Assembly (NCBI GenBank): GCA_016710785.1
Contig: JADJUE010000003.1
Location: forward strand, 124,001 to 188,000
Direction: 5' to 3'
Origin: Candidatus Epilinea brevis
Lineage (GTDB): Bacteria; Chloroflexota; Anaerolineae; Epilineales; Epilineaceae
Length of the DNA: 64,000 nucleotides
Shown: positions 25,948 through 36,447 of the stretch, piece by piece
How the letters are laid out: every line of letters starts with the position of its first letter
How positions within the stretch are numbered: position 1 is the first letter of the stretch
The notes under the pieces: model-generated
Seen by the model: the letters and a program-made list of their open reading frames with translations, nothing else
The model's database searches: none
What the model was told of the DNA's origin: nothing
Made by a program: the position numbers and the translations under genes

Positions 25948-27726
25948 TTACGCCCCCGCCCCCATCTGCTCCCGGAACATCCGCGCGTACCAGCCGCCCA
26001 GGGCCAGCAGCTCCGCATGCGTGCCCCGCTCCGTGATGCGCCCCCCGTCGATGACCACGATCTGATCCGCCTGGACGATCGTCGACAGCCGGTGGGCGAT
26101 CACCAGGCTGGTCCGGCCGCGCATGAGCGGCTCCAGGGCCGCCTTCACCAGAGACTCGTTGTGCGAATCCAGGGCGCTGGTGGCTTCGTCCAGGATGAGG
26201 ATGCGCGGGTTCTTCAGGATGGCCCGGGCGATGGCCAGCCGCTGGCGCTCCCCGCCCGAGAAGCGGTAGCCGCGGTCGCCGGTGACCGTCTGGTAGCCCT
26301 CCGGCAGGCCGGCGATCAAGTCGTGGATCTGCGCCGCCCGCGCTGCCGCTTCCACCTCGTCCTGCGTGGCGTCCGGTCGCCCGTAGCGCAGGTTCTCCAG
26401 CACCGTCGTGTGGAAAAGGAAGGTCTCCTGGGTGACCATCGCCATCTGCGCCCGCAACCAGTGCAACTGCAGGCCCCGAACATCCTGACCGTCCAGCAGC
26501 ACCGCGCCCTCGTTCACATCGTAGAAGCGCCCCAGCAGCATCGCCAGGGTGGACTTGCCCGCGCCCGAGGGGCCCACCACCGCCAGCATCTGACCCGGAG
26601 CGATCTCCAGGTCCATGTGGACGAGGGTGGGCTGACCCGGCTCGTAGGCGAAGGACACGTCGGCCAGGCGCACGTGGCCGTCGACGCGGTCGGGGCGGCG
26701 CGCGTCCGGGGCGTCCTGGATCGTCGGGACATGGTCCAGCACCGCGAAGATGCGGTCGAAGTAGGCGTAGGAGACCACCACGTTGATGTGCAGCCCGGCC
26801 AGGGAGGTGGCCGGAGCGTAGAGACGCTTGAGCAAGGTGACGAAGGCCACCAGGGTGCCCAGCTGCGCCTCGCCGCGCATGACCAGGTAGCCGCCCAGCC
26901 CGAAGACCAGGGCCGGTCCGATGTTCTTGAAGAGCCCCATCAACACCTGGTACTGCTGGCTGACCAGCACCTGCTGCAACGACAGGTCCACGATCTGGCG
27001 GGCCTTGGCCTTGAAGCGCTCCAGCTCCTGCGCCTCTGCGCCGAAGACCTTGATGAGCAGGGCGCCCGAGATGGACAGGGTCTCCGTCAGGATGCCCGTC
27101 AGCTCCGCCTTGCGCGCCTGGGCCTGGCGCTTCAGCTGCTTGCGCAGCCGGCCCACGCGCCGGGTAGGGAAGATGAACAGCGGCAGCAGAGCCACGCCCA
27201 CCGTCGCCAGCCGGGCGTCCAGGACGAAGACCGCGATCAAGGTCGTCGTCATCACCACCACGTCCTCCACCAGGTCGAAGACCGTGTTCTGCACCACCGA
27301 CCCCACCCCTTCGACATCGCTCAGGATGCGCGAAACGGCCTCGCCGGGCCTCAGCGCGGCCATGTAGCCCAGGGACTGGCGATGGAATTGGTCGAAGACC
27401 TGCGTGCGCAGGCTCATCATGGCCTGCTCGCCGATCCAGGTGGTGAAGTACTTCTCGACGACACCCAGGATGTCGGCGGTCAAGGGGGCGGCGATCATCG
27501 CCGCGGCCAGCCAGATCAGCAGGCGCAGGTCGCCCTCCGGGATGGCCTCATCCACCACCCGCTTGATCAGGAGCGGCGGCAGCAGGTCCAAGAGCGCCGC
27601 GCTCAGGATGATGACCAGGACCAGCGCCACCTGCCGGCGGTAGGGGCGCATGAAGCCCAGGATGCGGCGGAGGGTGGCCCGCTCGATCTCCGGCGCCAAC
27701 GCGGGGTCGATGTAGCTCTTCTTCAT
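25948..27726 (-). CDS. ABC exporter, fused permease-ATPase
   Basis: 592 aa. Residues about 30-320 form a six-TM ABC exporter domain (FMRPYRRQVALVLVIILSAALLD...). Residues 350-585 form the ATPase with Walker A GPSGAGKST, signature FSGGERQRLAIARAIL, Walker B ILILDEATSALD and switch His in VIAHRLSTI. It works as a homodimer or heterodimer to export lipids, peptides or drugs. The substrate cannot be inferred. It follows the M24 peptidase gene on the same strand by 64 bp. The 210 bp between it and the convergent lipoprotein gene hold nothing recognisable. Confidence 0.93.
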   Translation of the reverse strand: MKKSYIDPALAPEIERATLRRILGFMRPYRRQVALVLVIILSAALLDLLPPLLIKRVVDEAIPEGDLRLLIWLAAAMIAAPLTADILGVVEKYFTTWIGEQAMMSLRTQVFDQFHRQSLGYMAALRPGEAVSRILSDVEGVGSVVQNTVFDLVEDVVVMTTTLIAVFVLDARLATVGVALLPLFIFPTRRVGRLRKQLKRQAQARKAELTGILTETLSISGALLIKVFGAEAQELERFKAKARQIVDLSLQQVLVSQQYQVLMGLFKNIGPALVFGLGGYLVMRGEAQLGTLVAFVTLLKRLYAPATSLAGLHINVVVSYAYFDRIFAVLDHVPTIQDAPDARRPDRVDGHVRLADVSFAYEPGQPTLVHMDLEIAPGQMLAVVGPSGAGKSTLAMLLGRFYDVNEGAVLLDGQDVRGLQLHWLRAQMAMVTQETFLFHTTVLENLRYGRPDATQDEVEAAARAAQIHDLIAGLPEGYQTVTGDRGYRFSGGERQRLAIARAILKNPRILILDEATSALDSHNESLVKAALEPLMRGRTSLVIAHRLSTIVQADQIVVIDGGRITERGTHAELLALGGWYARMFREQMGAGA

Positions 27727-27790
27727 GGTCGGCTGACAACCCTGGATGTCGAAACCTGTGCCGGTCCCCGGCGCACCGGCCGCTGCGCTC

Positions 27791-28999
27791 TCAGTCCAAC
27801 ACCATGAGCTCGCGGTCCCAGTCGCTCAGGCTCTCCCCCCCGCCCGGCACCACCACCATGTCGTCCTCGATGCGCACCCCGCCCAGGCCGGGAAGGTAGA
27901 CGCCGGGCTCGATGGTGAAGGTCATCCCCACGGCCAGGCGCGGCGAGGTGGCTCCGGCCTTCATGTCCGGCTCCTCGTGCACCTCCAGGCCCAGGCCGTG
28001 GCCGGTGCGGTGCAGGAAGCGCTCGCCCAGGCCGGCGGCCTGGATCACCGCCCGCGCCGCCTGGTCCACGTCGGCGCCGGTGGCCCCGGGCCTCACGGCG
28101 GCGCGGCCGGCGGCGTTGGCGTCGCGCACGGCCCGGTAGGCCTCGGCCAGACGCGGGTCCAATGGCGCCCCGCCCAGGGCGAAGGTGCGGGTCAGGTCGC
28201 TGAAGTAGCCGTCCACACAGGCGCCCCAGTCGACGATGACCAGCTCGCCGGGGGCGAGCACCTTGTCGGTGGGGAAGGCATGCGGCGAGGCGCCGTTGGC
28301 CCCGGCGGCCACGATGGGGCTGAAGGGCAGGTTGGGGTCCGAGCCCTGCCGCAGCAGCTGCAAGGTCAGCTCGGCGGCCACCGCCTTCTCCGTGACCCCG
28401 GCGCGCAGCATCGGGAGCGTGGCGTCCAAGGCCGCCTGCGCCACCGCGACGGCCCGGCGCATCGCGGCCAGCTCGGCGTCGTCCTTGCGCATCCGCTGCT
28501 CGGCGAAGATGACGTCGGCGTCGAAGACCCGCGGATGGCTGGGGGTCTGCCCCATCCGCTCCAGCTCCAGGTAGCGGATGCGTCGCCCCTCCACGCCCAG
28601 CCACAGGTCGCCTTCCGTGCCGGCAGCACGATCGGGCTTGTACACGCCCTCACGCCGCGCCAGGGCCAACCGCGACTGCAGCTCCCCCAGGGCCTGGGCG
28701 CAAGCGGCGGCCGGGCCGACCTCGTCGTCGTAGCTGAAGATGGTGGCGGGGAAAGGCAGGGCCTCCACCTTCATGGCCTCCAGCACCGGCACCAGGAAGA
28801 TGGGCTTGCCGCGCACGGGGAAGAGCCCCAACACCGGCCGCTCGCTGAGGTGGAAGGCGGCCCCGCTGAAGTAGATCAGGTTGGGTCCGGGCACCAGCGC
28901 CACGGCGTCCAGGGTAGCCTCGGCCAGCAGCAGGCGCAGGCGGTTCTGGCGGTCGCCGAGCACGGCGGCGGGGTCGGGCATGCCGGGGGGGGCGGACAT
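27791..28999 (-). CDS. M24-family metallopeptidase (Xaa-Pro dipeptidase/aminopeptidase)
   Basis: 402 aa from the ATG at 28999 (GGAG upstream). The N-terminal creatinase-like domain (about 15-150) contains LIYFSGAAFHLSERP. The C-terminal pita-bread domain has all five dinuclear metal ligands: Asp in VIVDWGA and SDLTRTF, His in HRTGHGLGLEVHEEP, Glu in TIEPGVY and RIEDDMVV. It cleaves Xaa-Pro bonds in peptides, in the cytoplasm. The IS element and dispersed repeat lie just upstream, so its promoter region may have been altered. Confidence 0.92.
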   Translation of the reverse strand: MSAPPGMPDPAAVLGDRQNRLRLLLAEATLDAVALVPGPNLIYFSGAAFHLSERPVLGLFPVRGKPIFLVPVLEAMKVEALPFPATIFSYDDEVGPAAACAQALGELQSRLALARREGVYKPDRAAGTEGDLWLGVEGRRIRYLELERMGQTPSHPRVFDADVIFAEQRMRKDDAELAAMRRAVAVAQAALDATLPMLRAGVTEKAVAAELTLQLLRQGSDPNLPFSPIVAAGANGASPHAFPTDKVLAPGELVIVDWGACVDGYFSDLTRTFALGGAPLDPRLAEAYRAVRDANAAGRAAVRPGATGADVDQAARAVIQAAGLGERFLHRTGHGLGLEVHEEPDMKAGATSPRLAVGMTFTIEPGVYLPGLGGVRIEDDMVVVPGGGESLSDWDRELMVLD

Positions 29000-29088
29000 G
29001 GGGAAGGCTCCAGGGGGGCGGGACGGATGCCCGTACGCGGGGTGGTGACGCGCAAGTATACACGCGGGTTGGGGACGGCCCCCGGGGG

Positions 29089-29196
29089 GTTCAGCGATAC
29101 CGTTGGCAAACCTTATGTTCGAGCCCGGATGGGTTGGACAGCGACCCATTCGCGCCGCACCGATCGCCCAGGGGCAAAGCAGCCCCGGGCTCGTCC
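29089..29196 (-). repeat. Dispersed repeat, copy 1 (inverted, left flank of the IS)
   Basis: Read on the minus strand it aligns without large gaps to copies at 30944-31055 and 51381-51472. It shares the GGxGCGGCGCGA block and the terminal CAACGGTATCG block. Its IS-proximal end (ggacgagcccggggctgc on the minus strand) is shared only with the right-flank copy. It is the most diverged of the three in the middle. Confidence 0.75.
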
Positions 29197-29226
29197 TTCG
29201 GGATGTCCCTTCTATGAGAAGGCCAG

Positions 29227-29683
29227 TCAAGTCCTTCAGCGGGACGGCTTGACGTCCCACGATATCCACTCTGCTGTCCGGTCATGGCGCTGGTCCACCA
29301 GGGTAGCGGTTGTGGGAGATCGACGTTGCCAGGCATGTGGGCAGCCAGCCTCTGGCTGTGTGCATGCCGTTCTGGCCCCCTGGGCAGGGGGCCAACCGCG
29401 CCGTGGTAGCCGGGCTGTGTGCTTGTGGGCAGCCTGCCTTTGGCTGTCCACATGTGCACAGCCGCGCCGTGCCTGTGGATGGGGAGCCACGCTGCGATGC
29501 TTCTATCCGCACTCTTGATGGGAGTCGTTGGCTCCCGGTGCATGGATGTGTTCTGAATCGAGCGGTGCTGCCATCTGCGGGGCGGCTTCATTGAGCCTAG
29601 GGACATCTCGCAGTCACCGTGACTCGGCATCTTGGTCTCCCGTCGCCCAAGGGCAGGGCGTGGCATCAGCGGCGCGCCTTGCC
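29227..29683 (-). ncRNA. Candidate guide (bridge/seek) RNA region of the IS element
   Basis: 457 bp inside the IS, downstream of the transposase stop, without a convincing coding frame. It contains two similar imperfect hairpin-forming stretches 89 bp apart (29334-29367 and 29423-29456, both with gtgggcagcc...tggctgt). In IS1111 elements this end encodes the RNA that guides the transposase. Assignment is by position and subgroup. No RNA secondary structure was computed. Confidence 0.45.
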
Positions 29684-30760
29684 TCAAGCTGTTTCCGGCT
29701 GCGACACGGTCAAGTCGGCGTTCCTCAAGGGGACATAGGTCTCACCCGAGACCCATAGGCGGTGCAGCAGCACAGCGAGCTTCCGAGCGACCGCGACCAC
29801 GGCCCGCTTCTTGCCGTTGCTTCCTCCACGGGAACTGATCCCTTGGCCAAAGCGCCTCAGGTCGCTGTCCGGACCCAGTGGCCCCAGAACACAGTGGGCA
29901 GCTTGCACCAGATAGCGTCGCAGGGTCTCGTCGCCAGCCTTGCTGATCCCCAACTGCGGTCGCTGCTCACCCGAGCTTCGCTGCCCTGGGCACAGACCCA
30001 GATAGGCGCCCACCACGCGGCTCTTGGCGAAACGGCTGGGATCCTCCAAGGTCAGGATGTACCACAACGACGTGATCGGTCCCACGCCCGACACCTGCTG
30101 CAGATGTGCTGCCTCTGGATACGTGCTTTCGATCAGTTCCTTGACTTGCTTGTCCATGGCCCGGATGTCGCTGCTGAGCTGCTCGATCGTGCTCAGCAAG
30201 GTATCTACTCCGAGAAACGGCTTGTCGCCCAAGGTCGCACGCACTTGGCAGGCAAAGGCACCCGCCCCGCTGCGCGGCAGCCGTACCCCCAACGCCTTGG
30301 TCAATCCGCGGACCTGGTTGATCAGCAAGGTTCTGCAGCGCACCAATCCATCGCGCGCTTGCATCATGGCCCGGTGCTGCTGCGCTTCCACGCCTCGGTG
30401 CTGTACCGGCGCCAGAAGGGCTGGGTCCAGTCGGCCCAGCCGCGCCAGCATCTGCGCATCGTAGCGATCGGTCTTCCGCTGGCTCGCCGCGATCAGTCGC
30501 ACTTGCCGCGGATTGGCCACGATGACCTCGAACCCACGTTCTTTGAACAAGCGACTCACCCACGGCGAGTGCGTGCCCACCTCCATGACGATCCGGCATC
30601 CGCCGTACTGCCCGAAGACCTCAGCCATTCCCTCCTTCGTTGTCGCCACACTCCGCTCCTCGATCAACACCCCACCTGCGTCCAGCACCGCCGCCTGGCT
30701 TCGCCGGTCTCCGAGATCCAACCCGATCGTGACATCGACCTGCTTCGTGCTACGATCCAT
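29684..30760 (-). CDS. IS110-family DEDD transposase
   Basis: 358 aa. The N-terminal RuvC-like DEDD domain shows GLDLGDRRSQ, VMEVGTHSPW and TDRYDAQMLARL. The C-terminal Transposase_20 domain holds VSGVGPITSLWYILTLEDP and VGAYLGLCPGQRSSGE, including the Ser nucleophile region. Both catalytic domains are full length, so the element may be active. These enzymes recombine DNA under the guidance of an RNA from the element's own non-coding end. Confidence 0.93.
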   Translation of the reverse strand: MDRSTKQVDVTIGLDLGDRRSQAAVLDAGGVLIEERSVATTKEGMAEVFGQYGGCRIVMEVGTHSPWVSRLFKERGFEVIVANPRQVRLIAASQRKTDRYDAQMLARLGRLDPALLAPVQHRGVEAQQHRAMMQARDGLVRCRTLLINQVRGLTKALGVRLPRSGAGAFACQVRATLGDKPFLGVDTLLSTIEQLSSDIRAMDKQVKELIESTYPEAAHLQQVSGVGPITSLWYILTLEDPSRFAKSRVVGAYLGLCPGQRSSGEQRPQLGISKAGDETLRRYLVQAAHCVLGPLGPDSDLRRFGQGISSRGGSNGKKRAVVAVARKLAVLLHRLWVSGETYVPLRNADLTVSQPETA

Positions 30761-30943
30761 CTGCCAGCCTCCTATCTGTGGGCTTCGAGCCCGTTTGAAT
30801 GGTGCGGATCCCCAGGATACCGCGCCTTCGGGAGGCTGGCCTTCTCATACTATCTGCGGGACAGCAGCCCGTTCGCTCATTCGCCGTGGCACGTCATTCA
30901 TCCAGCCACAGGAAGTCCCTGTCCCCGTAGGGGACATTACAAT

Positions 30944-31055
30944 GGACGAGCCCGGGGCTGCTTTGCCCCCGGGCGGTAGGGGCGGCGCGATCTGATCGTT
31001 TCCAAACCGCCACACACCAGACCATAATGTTTGTCAACGGTATCGTTTCAACCGC
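30944..31055 (+). repeat. Dispersed repeat, copy 2 (right flank of the IS)
   Basis: About 90 percent alike by eye to the 51381-51472 copy over roughly 85 bp (shared gggcggcgcgatctg, ccaaaccgccacacaccaga and caacggtatcgtt). Its first 27 bp match the inverted left-flank copy at 29089-29196. It ends 19 bp from the 3' end of the minus-strand glycosyltransferase gene. The hairpin cccgggg/ccccggg could terminate that transcript. Confidence 0.85.
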
Positions 31056-31074
31056 CGGGGCTCCCGCACCCCAC

Positions 31075-32440
31075 CTACGGCCCCGTCACCTCGACCTCAT
31101 GCAGCACCACCGTATCATCCTTCAGCCGCCGCCCGTCCGGCGCGAAGGCGGGGATGCGGCTGCCGTCGCCGGGGCGGTAGAGGCCGACGGCGACGGTGAA
31201 GCGGGCGCCGGGCAGCTTCGCGAGCCAGTTGGTCAGTTCCTCGTCGTGCATGTTATCCACTGGATCCAGCGACCAGTAGACAATACCGGGAAGCGTATCA
31301 CCCGCCCGCCACTGCCTCGCCGCGTAGCGGACCTGTGTCTGCAGCGGCCGGTCGAAGGTATTCAACTGCTTGCCCTCCGCATCCAGCAGATGAACAAAGA
31401 CCTGCAGGTCTTCCCCAGGCGGGCGCTCGACCGACCACAGAACATCGTCTTGCCAACCAGAAAAGAGTCCCCCGAACGAGTCACCGATGGCCTTTGTCGT
31501 CAGGCGAAGGGTCTGTTGGGCGAAGGGATCATCCGTATCCGCGGGCCAGAGCAGCGACACCCCGTTGTCGAAGCGCGCGATCAGCTTCCCGGTGAGGGAT
31601 GCTCGTCGTAGCGGATCGATGACCAGGTCCACGGGCCAGCTCTCACGCTCGGGGCTATCGGGAATCGGCCAGGACTGTTTGGCCCCAGGGTCATAGACGC
31701 TGATCCTGAGCCGCCCACCGACCGGCTGGTCGCTGGCGCCGGTAGCACCTGGCATCTCCCTACGATCCACGTAGACCCAGGGCCCCGGTGTGAGCAGCCT
31801 CGGTGGCCGATTACCCGCTCCGGGGTAGGCCAGTCTGGCGCCTGAGGTCGACGTATCCACGGTGTCTGTGCCATCCGAGATGAACTCCGTCTCCAAGGCC
31901 ACCAACCCATCCCGCGTGATCGCCCGCTCCACCTGCCAGTACAAGGTCACCGCGAAGGTCTCGCCCGCCCGCACCCGCTCCGGCCGCTGCAGCGCCACCA
32001 ACCTGAGCCCCTCCCCAAACACCACCCCCGCCGGCACCGCATCCGCCGGCAGCTCCGCCAGCGGGATCCGCCGCGGCGCCGCATAGGCCGGCCGGATCAC
32101 CCCGAACAAACAAGCCGCGGCAAACAAGAACATCAGCGCATACAAGCCCAGCGCCAACCGCCGATCGTCGGTCTCGTGGGTCTCATAGGTCCTATTCGTC
32201 CTATAGGTCCCATCTGGCCGATCGATCCCAAGAGACCCATCGGCTCCATGGGACTCATAGGACTTATGGGACTTATGGGACCCAAGAGACCCGAAGGCCG
32301 TGCGCCAGCGACCCAGCGCCGCCGCCAGCCCCGCCACCAGCAGCACCGCCCCCGCCGCCAGGGCCGGGAACAGCAGCCGCCCCTGGCCGCCCTTGGTGAT
32401 CGACAGCCAGCGCAGCAGCGAGGCTGTCACCAGGGCGCCC
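31075..32440 (-). pseudogene. C-terminal part of a frameshifted GT39-like membrane glycosyltransferase
   Basis: About 450 residues that continue the 32427-33572 gene in another frame. They begin with VGALVTASLLRWLSITKGGQGRLLFPALAAGAVLL, typical of the last TM helices of ArnT/PMT-type transferases. A low-complexity SHKSHKSYESH insert, one more TM segment and a 330-residue extracytoplasmic beta-rich domain (GLRLVALQRPERVRAGETFAVTLYW...) follow. The domain is well preserved, so either the break is recent or the frameshift is a sequencing error of one base. Confidence 0.7.
32163..32290. repeat. Low-complexity degenerate repeat (gggactcatagg-like) inside the glycosyltransferase gene
   Basis: About 128 bp built from degenerate copies of tgggacttatgggac and its complement-like variants (ggtctcataggtcc). 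It is read in frame as a Ser/His/Tyr/Thr-rich segment between two TM helices. It interrupts an otherwise ordinary hydrophobic stretch and looks like an inserted simple repeat. Confidence 0.8.
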
Positions 32441-33572
32441 ACAGGGCCAGCCAGGCCAGGCGGCCACGGTCCAGGTCGCGAAGGCGCCGGCCCCAGAGGG
32501 CCAGGGCAGCCAGGGCTCCGGCGCAGAGCGTCGTAATGGCGGCGTAGACCCAGGCCGGCAGGAGGATCGTGAACCAGCCGAAGAGGCCCCAGCTGCTGAG
32601 CCAGACGCCCTTCAGCTCCCCGAAGGCCTCCGTGCGCAGCCACGACAGCCATGTAAAGCCCTCCCGCAAGGTTCCGCCCGGATGCATCCGGGAGAAGCCC
32701 AGCAGGTCGCCGTAGAGCCGCAGGTTGCGCAGGTACCACCAGCCGGCGAGCAAGGCGGCGGCCAGCAGCACCGGCCCCACCGTGGCAGCCAGGATCGTCC
32801 AGCTGCGTCGGCGCCAGGACAGCCAGGCGAGGGTGCCCACCGTGAAGGCCAGCAACGTGAGCCCGCTGATCTTGGCCAGGGGCGCCAGGCCCATGATCAC
32901 CGTCAGCAAGGGGACCGTCTTCGCCAGGTCGGCCGGTTCGGCGCCCGCCTCCAGCTGGTCCCACACCACCAGCAGCAAGGCCAGGGCCGCGCTGCTGAGG
33001 GCGATGATCAGGGCATCGTTGCCAAAGGTGGAGGACACCGCCAGGAACTGCGGGTTGAAGGCCACCAGGGCCGCCGCCGCGATGCCCAGCCAGGCCCGCC
33101 CGCCCAGAACGCGCCGCGCCACCAGGAAGACGGACAGCACCGTGATCAGGCCGAAGAGGCTGGACAGCAGCCGTCCCAGATGCGCCGCCAGGGCATAGCC
33201 CCGCCAGGGCCAGCCCTCGCGGGCGGGGTCGTGGATGAAGCGGTTCTCGTTGCCCACCAGGGCCGGTGTGCCCATCGTGTTCTGGTCGTTGTACCACAGT
33301 CCGTCGTCAGCCAGGTCGCCACCCGCCAGACGCAGCAAGGGCGCCGCAAGCAGGTAGTAGAGCGGCGGCTGGCTGCCCTCCTGCTCCCAGGGGCCGCGCG
33401 CGTCCTGCTCGGCGGCCTGTACCGGCAGCTCGCCCGTCTGCGCCACATGTTGGGCAAAGTAGTAATGCGTGTGTTCGTCCGGCTGCTCGAAGACCGGGAT
33501 CACCGCCCCGAAGGCCAGGGCGGCCAGGAGGTAGTCCCCCAAGAGGGCGACGAGAGCCCAGCGGGCGCTCAC
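32427..33572 (-). pseudogene. N-terminal part of a frameshifted GT39-like membrane glycosyltransferase
   Basis: 381 aa ending prematurely. After the first TM helix comes FEQPDEHTHYYFAQHV, the acidic D-E-x-H loop of ArnT/PMT-type lipid-phosphosugar transferases. GSQPPLYYLLAAPLL and eight or nine TM helices follow. The stop arises because one base appears missing near 32441: ctg-tgggcgcc stands where ctg-gtgggcgcc would continue into VGALVTASLLRW. It would glycosylate an extracytoplasmic acceptor. The acceptor is unknown. If the deletion is an assembly error the whole protein is about 830 aa. Confidence 0.75.
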
Positions 33573-33575
33573 GCC

Positions 33576-35540
<1,965 letters not shown>

Positions 35541-35737
35541 CTGCCTGTCTCGCTTTCAGGTGCCCGCTGGCCCGGCAAGAGGGCCCTGGACCGGTCTGCG
35601 CAGAGTCTAGCCAGGGGGAACGAGGGGCGCAAGCAGCGACCGGGCGATTGACCGCGAATGCCGCCGGTTCTATGCTCCCCTCGAGCGGGATCGAATCCCC
35701 TGCCGCCGAAGGCCTTCCTCCGCCCCGAAAGCAAGCC

Positions 35738-36370
35738 ATGACACGCTCCAGCCTGCTGCGCCTCAGCGGTCTCGCCAACATCCTCGGCGGCATCGCCATC
35801 GCCTTGTTCGTCATCGAACATCCCTGGGGGCATTTCGTGGGGGCTGAGACGGTGGTGGGCCCGGCCTGGATGATCGCCCATGCCCTGCATCTCATCGGTG
35901 CCTCTTTTGCCCTGCTGGGTCTGATGGGCCTGTACGTATGCCAGGCCGAGCGGCTGGGGCGGGCGGGTCTCGCCGCTTTCCTGCTGGCCTTCGTCGGCAC
36001 CGCCTTCTTTGTCGGCACCGGCCTCATCACGGCCTTCGTCTGGCCGATGTTGGCGACGGTGGCGCCGGCAGCGGTGGACGCGGACGGCGCGGGCTTCGAT
36101 CTGCCCGCCTTGGCGGCCTTCTCGCTGACGGCGGTGCTGCTCCTCTCGGGCTACCTGGCCTTCGGGGCCGTGTCCTGGCGCGCCGGCCGGCTGCCGCGGG
36201 GGCCGCTGCTGCTGTGGGCCCTGGGCGGCGCCGCGGGCATGGTGCCGCCCGAGCCCCTGGGCCCCCTGCCCTGGGCCGGTCTGGTTCTGGCCGGTGTGCT
36301 CTACGGTATCGGCGCCGCGGGGTTGGGCTGGTGGCTGTGGCGCCGGCCGCTGGATGGGCCGCCGCGGTAG
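35738..36370 (+). CDS. Uncharacterised multi-pass membrane protein
   Basis: 210 aa from the ATG at 35738 (an in-frame start at 35648 would add an unlikely Pro-rich leader). About six TM segments (LANILGGIAIALFVIEHP; WMIAHALHLIGASFALLGLMGLYV; GLAAFLLAFVGTAFFVGTGLI). A conserved HPWGHFVG loop follows the first helix. No family recognised. The layout resembles small DUF998/DUF4386-like membrane proteins, but I cannot assign one. Confidence 0.6.
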   Translation: MTRSSLLRLSGLANILGGIAIALFVIEHPWGHFVGAETVVGPAWMIAHALHLIGASFALLGLMGLYVCQAERLGRAGLAAFLLAFVGTAFFVGTGLITAFVWPMLATVAPAAVDADGAGFDLPALAAFSLTAVLLLSGYLAFGAVSWRAGRLPRGPLLLWALGGAAGMVPPEPLGPLPWAGLVLAGVLYGIGAAGLGWWLWRRPLDGPPR

Positions 36371-36447
36371 CGGCGGCTCCGCCGGCAAGCCGGATGCGCC
36401 GGACCCCATCCATCACGTTCCGTCAGGTAGGCTTGTCAGGACCCACC

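Larger units (their letters stand above)
29213..30849 (-). mobile_element. IS110-family (IS1111-type) insertion sequence
   Basis: The limits are set by a perfect 14-bp subterminal inverted repeat, tatgagaaggccag at 29213-29226 and its complement at 30836-30849. These bound one DEDD transposase gene and a long untranslated region on its 3' side. Subterminal IRs and a 3' non-coding end are features of the IS1111 subgroup. The true tips probably lie a few bases outside the IRs. Copies of a dispersed repeat lie outside both ends in opposite orientation. Confidence 0.8.

Noticed and set aside
35681..35700. gatcgaatcccc as the T-loop of a tRNA
   Set aside because: No acceptor or anticodon stem can be drawn around it.
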